Shown one piece after another: positions 1-12,000 of a DNA stretch of 64,000 nucleotides (position 1 is its first letter; the number at the start of each line of letters is the position of its first letter). The translations under genes and the position numbers were made by a program. The notes under the pieces were generated by a model. It ran no database searches. It worked only from the letters and a program-made list of their open reading frames with translations, and was not told the origin of the DNA. The DNA comes from Adenophora triphylla var. japonica (lineage: Eukaryota; Streptophyta; Magnoliopsida; Asterales; Campanulaceae). Location: positions 62,001 through 126,000 of the forward strand of contig JAFEMH010003637.1 of NCBI GenBank assembly GCA_022495995.1. The letters are read 5' to 3'.

Positions 1-3000
1 TGGCCATCGTCTATGAGCAACATTATAACACGATAGGCCCTTTTGAAGGCACAGCACATATTACAGTTCTCTTAGATAGGACTGATGACAGAGCGTTGAG
101 GCACCGGCTTCTTCTTCTTCTTAAGGTACAAATATGTTTATTCCTCTCACTTTCCCCCCTCCCCAACAACAAAAAAAATACAAAAAAAAATGAAAAAATA
201 AATAAAAGAGACACGCATGAAGCACATTCCTTACTGCTCGAATATCGATCTTTCGTTTGTGAGTATTGAAGATGTTCTAGATAATGTCACCTCGGTTCAT
301 GAACATTTTTTTATTCTACCTATGTGACCGTACGTCCGTCATTGATTCTTGATAAACACTCAAGAATATTCAAAATAGAGTGTCCGGCTACCGTTATTAC
401 CCGGCAATAGTGTTAATGAATGACTTGAATCAGTAGTTATCCTTTCATTGTGGTTTTAAGAAAATAAAATGAAAGAAAATATTCTTGTTGGATACGGCTT
501 CTTCACTTGTGTAGGAGTTCAAAATGATTTAGCTTGATGATGTCAATTTAACATTCAGTTTGAATGGTAATATGATTCCTTATTAGTTAGATTTCACATT
601 TAATAAGTACTAACCAAATATTAATACATCAAAAAGAGTATGTACAGGTCCGGGTTCATCAATTGGTATTTGCTTGGGAAAAAGTACCCCCTATGTCCCA
701 ACCCCCCCCCCCCCCCGTCTCATGATGTGGATGATATTGCTGAGTTCATGTCCCCATCAGTTTATGGAGCTCATTAAGTAGCAATCACATCCACTGAGAT
801 CACCGGAAAACAGATTGAAACTGAAAGGGGTGTTGGCAATTTCATTTCTTTTGTTGCTGGTTTTTCTTAATTGTGAAGAGCTGATATTGGCTAGAGGTTT
901 GAGGATAGACATTTTAGTTCTTATTCCCCGCTGCTTGAGTCCAATCTCCAACGGAGAAGATAACCCTTTTCCAAGTCAAGATGTCAAGATGCAGTTGTAT
1001 TCCCGGTTAATCTGTCCTGCTTATCTCACATTATCAGCGTTATTTTACTCTTTGTGCAGGTATTAATGAAGGTTCTGTCAAATGTAGAGTCTTGTGTCCT
1101 GGTTGGAGGTTGCGTGCTGGCTGTTGATTTAATGACAGTTGCTCATGAGGCTTCCGAAAAAACAGTTATCCCTTTGCAGTCTAATTTGATAGCTGCTTCT
1201 GCTTTCATGGAACCTCTAAAAGAATGGATGTTTATCAACAAGGATGGTGCACAAGTTGGACCAATGGAGAAAGATGCTATTAGGAGATTCTGGTCAAAGA
1301 AAGCTATAGATTGGACAACAAAGTGTTGGGCTTCTGGTATGCTAGACTGGAAGAGATTGCGAGATATTCGGGAGCTTCGATGGGTACTGTCTCTGCGGGT
1401 TCCTGTCCTCACTCCTCCTCAGGTACAGTGATTGTATATACTACGTAGTTGAACAATAATAAAGGTACTGGTGCTTAGGTGCAGTTCATTTCATTCCAGC
1501 CAGATTTGAAATATTGCTTGATTGTCTTGCCATTTATTTATGGATGATTATCTTTAAGATCATGTTCACTACTTGTTCAGATGACTTGGTTTCGAATAGG
1601 ATTTGAAGTTGTCTATGGAACCTCTGGTTTCATGGATTTTACATACAATATTTATTCCCATTTTTGGAAGTGGGGATATAAATTTCGGGTGTATATGAAA
1701 TCTCTATAGGTAAGATGTTGGTCCTACTGTTCGGAGCCTGGTGCCAAATTTTAATAACCATTCTGCGATCTATAACTTTTGGAATGCTCTCAACTCTTTC
1801 AGAACCGCTTCTGATTATACCTTGCCATACTCCTCCCATTATTAATTTGAGTCCCTTATGAATGTTCCATGTGTAAAAACCCTTTCTTTGCCAGATTGCT
1901 GAATTTTCATTTTTCTGAAATCAGTTACCCAATGGTATAAATTATTTTTTCTGATACAAATTATCTGTAACCAGATTGGTACTTTTAGCTTGGTATACAT
2001 AATTATTTTCCTGAGGTGTATTCGTCCTACAACATGTATGCTACGTTTTCCTTGGAGAAAAATTATTCCTATGGCAACTGTAATAGGTACTTTTTCTGTG
2101 TCCAGATAGGTGAGGCAGCATTGTCCATATTACACAGTATGGTGTCTGCACACTCAGATATAGATGATGCTGGAGAGATTGTTACCCCAACGCCTAGGGT
2201 AAAACGGATCTTGTCAAGCCCACGTTGCCTTCCTCATATTGCACAGGTGATATTCGGATTACTGATGTCTTAACGGCTATATTAATACTCTATTGTTGGT
2301 CGGGTAATGTGGTTGTTGTGTTGGAAGGTTGGGTTTCATTGCTACATTTTTGTCTATAGCTTACCTCTATAAGTTAATAGTATGGATCTGCACTATTGAA
2401 GCCAGGTATCGGCTTCCATTCTTTAAAGAATGCATGGATTTACTGTTGGTATCTATACATTTCTTCTTAGCTTTCACAATTTTTTTTTACCATCTTCCCT
2501 TTTTTTTTCCTCCTCACCTCTTTAATTGACGGGTTTATATGATGATTCATCTGTACTATTGAAGCCAGGTATCGGCTTCCATTCTTTAAAGAATGCATGG
2601 ATTTACTATTGGTATCTATACATTTCTTCTTAGCTTTCACAATATTTTTTTTAACATCTCCTTTTTACCCTCCTCACCTCTTTAATTGACGGGTTTATAT
2701 TATGATTCATGTTAGCCAACCCCAAATCAGTTTGATACTAAGGCTTTGTTGTTGTTGTTGTTGTTGTGTTGCTGCTGTTGTGGACTTCAAACTGCTCTTG
2801 CAATTTCAAATCCAAATCCAAAGCTTTGAATTGAGTTGCCAAACGCTTGGATAATCATTTATTTTACTATATAATTTTGCTGCATCAGATATTACAGTCA
2901 ACATTGTTTATTCATGCAGCAGAACCCCACTAACTGCATTGAGTTGAGTGTAAAAGACTATTGATTCATACTACAGGGAATTTGACTCTTTGGGTTACCT

Positions 3001-6000
3001 TTTTTGTAAAGCGCAGTTGTGCATTTCCATCTTTCCACTTCTCAGCAGTTTATTTCAGTTAGAAAAAAGAAATGCCTATCATATTCATGGCTTTATTAAT
3101 TGAAGAAATTTGATTACAATGAGGGATATTCATCTGAATCATCATATTCCAGTGCAGTTGTGTCTGTATCATTTTTCTTTGAGGCAGAACTTTCCGCTTC
3201 TTGATTTTTCTACATTAATGAACCCTGTTACACAATATTTATGCGTCATAATTAGTTGTTTTAGAAAAGAGCATTTGTGCATGATTATAGTCAGACCAAA
3301 CTTGATGTTTTGTAGCCTAAAGACTATCATTTAATAGAAATTGTGTTTATATAGGCCATGCTTTCTGGAGAACCAACCATTGTAGAGGTTGCTGCTGCTT
3401 TGCTAAAAGCCGTTATTACCAGAAATCCCAAGGCAATGATAAGGATATACAGTACAGGCGTATTTTATTTTGCGCTGGCATACCCTGGATCTAATCTTCT
3501 TTCAGTTGCCCAGCTATTCTCAGTGACTCATGTTCACCAGGCATTTCATGGTGGTGAAGAAGCTGCAGTTTCCTCTTCACTGCCTTTAGCAAAACGTAGT
3601 GTGTTGGGTGGTCTTCTACCCGAGTCTTTGCTGTATGTATTGGAGCGTAGTGGTCCAGCTGCATTTGCTGCAGCAATGGTGTCTGATTCTGATAATCCTG
3701 AGATTATATGGACTCACAAAATGCGAGCAGACAATCTGATCAGACAGGTATTTTTGCTTTGATTTTTGGATATTTTCTGTTTGATACGATATAAGGTGCT
3801 AAGTGTTCGTACTGCTAAATTTTCCAGGTTTTGCAGCACCTTGGTGATTTTCCTCAAAAGTTATCCCAGCACTGCCATTGTTTATATGATTATGCTCCTA
3901 TGCCACCAGTGACATATCCAGAGTTGAGAGATGAAATGTGGTGTCACCGCTATTACCTGCGAAACTTGTGTGATGAGATTCGATTCCCGAATTGGCCTAT
4001 AGTAGAACATGTTGAGTTCTTACAGTCATTGCTTGTAATGTGGCGTGAGGAGTTGACACGAAGACCTATGAATCTTTCTGAAGAAGAAGCCTGCAAAATA
4101 CTAGAGATCTCTTTGGAAGATGTATCAAGAGATGATCCCAGTAGAAAGCACTCACCTGATATGGCTGAGGAGATTTATAGCATATCAAAGCAGATTGAGA
4201 ACATTGATGAAGAAAAGCTCAAGCGACAATACAGGAAACTTGCAATGAAGTATCATCCAGACAAAAATCCTCAGGGGAGGGAGAAGTTTCTTGCTGTGCA
4301 GAAAGCATATGAGCGCTTGCAGGTATTCTTTGGCCGGTGTACCTTTTTATAAATCAGTTATTTATGACCATTGGTATTTCATTGAATGTTGATTATCGCC
4401 TTCTAAGCCTTTGCAAGTTGATAAGTCAAAAGATTGGGTTCATGATAACCGAATACATAAAATGACAGACTTTTTGGAAGATCTACATTTCAGTGAAGGC
4501 CAATAGAACTTTCCATGTAGGCCGTTCCCACAGAATACTTGGCTTCCATTGTAAAGACTGTATATCATATCGACGTGATTTTTATGTGTGAAATGGGTTA
4601 AATTATAATCAGTTCTGTTTTTTTTTTTTTCCCTTAGTAAATACTTGGTGTTGAATGGGAAGAAGCCACAATCTGTGAGGAAAGTGTTCCTGCTGATTGT
4701 AAAATAGAAACAATAATTGTTGTCAAATAATCTCTGCTAAATGCCATTCAGATAGTCAAATGGTTGTACAATTATTTAGGATAATTGCATGCTTGGAGAA
4801 TTGTGTTTGTTCAAGGTATTTTTCTCCCTCCCTTATTGTCGATTAGTATGGATAGCTATTGAAAGTAAAGTGGTTGTAGTACATTTAATATAGCACCTGT
4901 AATACAACAAGCAACTGTCACAAGTGGAGTATATATTGACTTCTTTTCTAAATTTCACTTCTTATCCTTCTTAGTACTAATTTTGATAGCTTAACCTAGA
5001 TATGGACTTAGTTCTCAGAAATCAGCTAAGTCTCCTTGATTGGTATAAGGATTCAACTGATCAAAGAGCTAGTTCATTGAAATGGATTCAGATTACTGAA
5101 GCAATTATCTTACAGTACACCGATGATTGGACCTGCTTCTTTGAGAGTTTATAGTTGTGATTATGCTTACCCAAGTTTGTGTCTACATCACCGAGTATAA
5201 TTGGTCAAATTTCATTTTTGTTGTAAACTACTAACTGTTCTTTCTTATGTGATTCTGCATAGGCTACAATGCAAGGACTTCAAGGCCCCCAAACTTGGAG
5301 GTTGCTGCTTTTATTGAAAGGACAATGCATCTTATATAGGCGATATGGAGATGTCTTGGAGCCATTTAAATATGCTGGTTATCCTATGCTGTTGAATGCC
5401 GTCACAGTGGACAAGGATGATAACAATTTTCTATCAGTTGACCGTGCACCTCTACTCATTGCGGCTTCCGAGCTCATTTGGCTGACGTAAGAGCTCTAGC
5501 TTTGTTTCTAAGAAGATTTCTGTTTACGTTTGAAATCTGAATTTATTGAACTGTCGTATTTTGATGTCACCTTACATGTTCTAGGTGTGCATCATCTTCA
5601 CTGAACGGGGAAGAGCTTGTCAGAGATGGTGGAATACAGCTTCTTGCAACTCTTGTTTCCAGATGCATGTGTGTGGTTCAACCAACTACTCCTGCAAGTG
5701 AACCATCGACCATCATTGTTACAAATGTGATGAGAACTTTTTCTGGTCTGAGTCGGTTTGAGAGTGCCAGAATTGAGATGCTCAAATATTCTGGATTAAT
5801 TGAAGACATTGTGCATTGTACTGAACTTGAGCTCGTACCAGCTGCTGTTGATGCTGCTCTTCAAACTATCACTCAACTATCTGTCTCCTCTGAATTACAA
5901 GATACCTTGTTGAGAGCTGGGGTGTTATGGTAAGTCAGCTATTTCTATTCATATGTTACTAATTGAAAAATCTTAAGCTATTATAGACAGTCCAACTACC

Positions 6001-9000
6001 TATATCAAGCTTAACACTATGTATATCAAGCTATACACTATTGATACCTAACTCTTTTAATTGAAAAACCTAATGTGTGGCCTGCTCACATGTGGTGAGA
6101 TAAACAATGGTGCCTCACCGGGGCATCCTAAACCAATCAGTGTGCATATGCACTCATAAGTCATAACAAATACCAGGGGCACGACATGAATGTAAGAACT
6201 TTCCAAAGAAGACCTTTGATGTGTTTCTAGTTTTAACTTGTCTAAAAGCTTAAGCTTAGAGAGGGCCCCAACTATGTATATCAAGCTATACACTGTTGAT
6301 ACCTAACTCACTCTTTTTCTGTGATGAATTTAGTGCTAATTGCTATGGATTTTTGATCTGCTACATATATTCGTTGTGTTCATATAATCTCCGCATACTT
6401 TATTCGCCTCATATCCTGTTGAACACCATTCTTGGAAAGAGCTCCTGCTGATATTGTTGTTGTGTGATCATCCCATGTAATTTGTAATTTGATTTCCCGG
6501 TCAATCTTTGTTTTTACGATTGGTTTTTGAAATTGTACATTCAATTTCTTTTGCTGATATTCTCTAGGAATTGACCATGACTACCTTTGTAAAGGGATAT
6601 CCTGCGTCAATGCCCCCTTATAAGATGTCCTTGTGAACTATTAGTTTTGTAAACGTTTATTGAAATTAAAGAGAACAAATATCAAGTAGTGAATTGACCA
6701 TGACTACCTTGACAAGGAGTTGTTTCTTGAGACATGTTTCTTCTCTGAACACCCCCTTGCAAGCAAGAGGACATTATCCGACATTTTCTTATTTAAGCAC
6801 ATAGTAAATAATGCAGAACCATTTTTTATAAATGTGCCTTGACCTGAGCACCTACCAATGACCATGCCCAATCATATACTTTCCAATTGTACTTGTGTTT
6901 AATATACAAGAGTACACGGGTTTAAGATTACAGTCATCATTGATTGTATCGATGAAGAGATTTTTGCTAGCAACAATAAGCTATATCTTTCAGTTCACAT
7001 TTTGGTACAAGAATCCAGTATTAGATATTGACAAAATTGTATTCCTATCTTGGACTGATGCAGCGGGTAGCATCCTCCGTTTTTACTCTAATATACATTA
7101 TAGCTTGTGATTTTGAAATGTTTGGTTTTATATATGGTAACAGATACTCCTATCACAAAATGAGTGGTCATTTGATTTTGAGCGACATTTTGAAAAGGTT
7201 CACCTTTAAGCAATTTTAAAAGCAAATTTACGTAAGCATATTTTGTATCCACCTTGTAAACTTGTAGCATTGGAAGTATTTGCTCCAATATGATACTTGT
7301 GAAAGATGAGTTTTGTAAATTCATAAAAAACACTTTGGGACAGTTATTTTTTTAATGGACATTCATTTTGAGACGAAGGGAGTAATACCTTATTATACTT
7401 GAGGCAGTTCTTGTGTGAGTTTGTCCATTACTTGATGCACAACACCTCTATTTAATCTTCATGCTGGTAAAGTGGTCCTACCTGATTAGTCGCCGCCAAA
7501 TTGGGGTGACTGGATAACCGTGGTTCAGGCCAAAAAAAAAAAATTATTAAAGCATTCAGTTTTCTTTCCCAGATTACCATTGGCATTTGCTGTAATTTTG
7601 TTTTGTTTTTTGGTTTGTACTAGGTACCTTTTGCCATTGTTGCTTCAGTATGACTCAACTGCAGAAGAATCTGATGCGACGGAAGGACATGGTGTCAGGG
7701 TCAGTGTGCAAGCTGCCAAAAATTTTCATGCTGTGCAGGCCTCTCGTGCCTTGTCAAGGCTTGGTGGTGTGGCTGCTGGTGAAAATCCAACACCCGAGAA
7801 TCAGGGTGCAGCCGATGCACTCAAAGTTTTGCTCACTCCTAAACTTGCTAGTATGCTGAAAGATGAGCAACCAAAAGACCTACTAATCATATTGAACTCG
7901 AATCTGGAGTTACCAGAGGTAAATGCCATTTTCTCCTGGTCATAACCTTTTTTTTTATTTGAGTTTGTGCCGGTAAGACTTTTCTTTGTTGCAGGCTTTG
8001 TTCTGCCTGGTGGAGGCACTTGCTGTTATGTTACTAGCTGTAATTTGAGTTCATGACACAGAATAGTTATTTCTGTGAGCTAGTAGAGATTAGCATATAA
8101 CTATCATTTGTGAACTTGTCCTAAATACATGATGGCTTTGGTCGTATATATATATACTCCCTCCGTCCCACCTCACTTAAGAAAACTTTCCATTTTGGGC
8201 GTCCCACTTCACTTAAGAATTCCCAAAATGGAAACCTTAAATCACTATTCTCTCCACTCATTCTCTCTCCTACATTATTTTAATACTCACAACACCATTA
8301 TAATTACTATTCCCTCCACTCATTCTCTCTCCTATTTAATTTTTCACACTCACAACACTTTTTTCACTCATTCTCTCTCCTAATACTATAATAATATTCC
8401 TTAATTCCCGTGCCATTTCAAAATTTCCTAAGTGGGCTGGGACGGAGGGAGTATACTAGTAAAAGCCCGTGTCCGAGGACACGTTTTTTTTTTTTAAATT
8501 TAAAAAAAAAATAAAAAAATTTTAAGGGCAAAATGGGTAAGGGACAACTTAGTGAGGGCAAAATGGGAAATTTGGCACTTGGAACTGTTCATTGTACTGT
8601 AGCAAGGACCGTTCCCATTTATACTATAGATATATATATGTATATATAATGTGACTATCATATTCACTATTTTTACAAGGCGTAATCTAGTAATGTCTTC
8701 CTGTTTATAGCTTGGCAATTCTCATAGTGGATCAATTGTTTTTTGCTTCAGATTATTTGGAACTCTTCAACCCGAGCAGAACTGTTGAAGTTTGTAGACC
8801 AGCAGCGTTCAAGCCAAGGTCCTGATGGTTCATATGACTTGAAAGAGACACATACCTTCTCATATGATGCACTATCAAAAGAGCTCTATATTGGCAATGT
8901 TTACTTGAGGGTCTACAATGATCAACCTGACTTTGAGATCAGTGAACCTGAACATTTTTGTGTTGCTCTTGTTAATTTCATATCATGCCTAGTGCACAAT

Positions 9001-12000
9001 CAGCGTACTGCAGAGCCTGATACTCAGACAAGTAGCTCATCCCTTGGGACAACAGAGCACCAAAGTGATATGCCTGACAAAGCATATACTGAACAGCAAG
9101 CACCCAATGGTTCTTTAACATCCTCGGATGGGATATTGGCGGGCAAGGAGAGTTTGGAATTGGTTAAAAATCTTCAATTTGGACTAACTTCTCTTCTGGT
9201 ATGCACACTATGAATGTGATATTTTCTACTTATTCCAGGGTATATATCGTCATTGATAACTCTGACATTATCCTTGTGGATTGCAGAACTTGCTGACGAA
9301 AAATCCGAATTTGGCGTCTGTGCTTGCTTCTAAAGAAAAGTTATTACCTCTTTTTGAGTGCTTTTCTGTTCCTGTCCCATCTGAAAGCAAAATCCCTCAG
9401 CTATGTTTAAGCGTATTGTCACGCTTGACTACACATGCTCCTTGCCTGGAGGCTATGGTAGCAGATGGATCTAGTCTTCTTCTTTTATTACAAATGCTTC
9501 ATGCTACCCCCAACTGTCGTGAAGGTGCACTCCATGTTCTTTATGCCTTAGCAAGCACGCCAGAACTTGCGTGGGCAGCTGCCAAGCACGGTGGAGTGGT
9601 GTACATTCTTGAACTTCTCCTACCTTTGCAAGGTAAAGTAGCTTGCTTCTCCTTCTCTTCCATGTAGGTAGTGTGTGTTCTACTGAAGCATTTTATTTGC
9701 AGTAGAAATTCCCCTACCTCAAAGAGCGGCTGCTGCCTCTTTACTTGGGAAGCTCGTTGTACAGCCAATGCATGGGCCTCGAGTGGCTATTACATTGACA
9801 AGGTTTCTGCCAGATGGGCTTGTATCTGTTATCAGGGATGGTCCAGGTGAAGCAGTTGTAAGTGCCTTCGAACAAACGACAGAAACTCCAGAACTTGTAT
9901 GGACACCTGCAATGGCTGCTTCTTTATCTGCACAAGTTGCCACTATGGCATCAGATTTATATCGTGGACAGATGGAAGGTCGTGCAATTGATTGGGATGT
10001 ACCTGAGCAGGCATCTGGCCAACAGCAAATGAGAGATGAGCCACAGGTATATTGTAACTTGCAAGGCGCATTTCTTTTTATAATGCACCCATATTGTTAT
10101 TTATTCCATTTTCATTTTAGGTTGGAGGCATCTACGTTAGGCTTTTCTTGAAGGATCCAAAATTTCCTCTGAGAAATCCGAAGAGATTTTTGGAAGGACT
10201 ATTAGATCAGTATCTATCGTCTATTGCTGCTACACATCATGATACACCAGTAGTTGACCCTGAGCTACCTCTGCTTCTCTCTGCTGCGTTGGTGTCTCTT
10301 TTGCGTGTACACCCTGCACTTGCAGATCATGTTGGATATCTTGGATATGTACCCAAACTTGTTTCTGCTGTAGCCTACGAGGGAAGGCGAGAAACAATGT
10401 CTTCGGAGGATCTTACACCTGGGAACTTTACTGATACAACATACGAAAATAGGGAGAATTTAGCACAACCGAGTTCACCAACTCCACAAGAGCGTGTGCG
10501 ACTTAGTTGTCTGCGAATCCTGCATCAACTTGCGGCTAGTACAATATGTGCAGAAGCCATGGCGGCAACTAGTGTGGGAACACCCCAGGTTTGTTCCTAT
10601 AATTGGTGACTTATGCTACGTACTACAATAAAAAATTTAAATAATGCAATTTACTCGTTAGTGACAGAAATGAGCAAGCAACTTTTGTATTTGTTGTCAA
10701 ATGATGCAACATACTTCTTATTTAACTAACGCCGGAAAAAAAAACTAAGGGGTGCTGATATGGCGTGCTAATGTCGTGTCAGTGCCACATCATCAAATTC
10801 AAAGTCAATGATGACATGGTGTTGGCGTGGGCGCTGATGTGGCATTGCCATGTCAGCAACCCCGTTAGTTTCTTACGCCGCAAGTGTAAAAAGAAGTATG
10901 TGGCATTATTTGACAACAGATGCAAAAGTACGTTGTTTGTCACTAGTGAGTATGTTACATTATAGTGAGTATGTTACATTATATGAAAAAAGGCGAAAGT
11001 ATGTTGCATATGTAGGTTGATTGGCCGCTAGGTGGAAGAGTGTTTCAGGTTCTTGATATTGGTGAATGCTTGTTCTTTTCCATATTTTTGAGTTTTAACC
11101 TGATTTATTTGAACTTGTTTTGTATACAGGGCTGTAAGATACACGACATTTCTAGTGGATTTTCTCTTTGCTTGTTTTACTCCTACAGACCTGTGTTCTA
11201 TCAAATATAGAATATATAGCCCAAATTACCTTAGATAATTAGAGAATGTAATAAATTTGAAGGTCATTGTGTTAGGTCTGATACCATTGGATAAATCCCA
11301 GTCCTCAAGGATGCTTTAAAATTATTTTTCTTTCTTTACAAAAACTTGCTGTTAGAGTGGAGCCTTGGCTCAACAGTGTAGTTGCTCTTCTGTGACCTTC
11401 GAATACAGACTGCACAATGGAAACAGCCTCTTTGCTAGCAGGTTCAGTGATGTGTTCTCAAGACCGATCCCAATCCCTAGAGTTTTGGAGCCTCGTGCTC
11501 TTCACTGCCCTTTCTTTCTGATATTACCCTCTAGCTAGTTTAAAAATCTCAAGTGCAGTGAATGTTTAGCACACATCATTTCTTTTTCTTTTTTTCTTTT
11601 CTTTTTTTGAGTGTTCCTTTTTTCATTGACGTTCTCATATGACGATATATGTTAGCCGATCCCAAATCATTTTGGGACTAAGGCTTGTTGTTGTCGTTGT
11701 TGTTGTTGTTTCGAGTGAGCAGGAGTGATGTTTAGGCATGGACTCATGATCCTTATCAAAGTCTTTATTACAAAGTAGTTCTTTGTTACTCTAGTTTGTT
11801 ATACTTGCCTCAACTTGTTCCTTTTCATGGTTTTGCCTCCAGGTTGTCCCACTGTTAATGAAGGCTATTGGATGGCAAGGTGGAAGCATACTAGCTCTTG
11901 AAACACTAAAGCGCGTGGTGGTTGCTGGGAATCGTGCTAGGGATGCACTTGTGGCACAAGGCCTTAGGTGAGTGTCGTATTACACAGTTTATACCTTGTT

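Noticed and set aside
815..1066. 83-codon frame upstream of a GRV2 exon
   Set aside because: Lies in the intron; exon 2 begins at 1060 after GTGCAG in a different frame.
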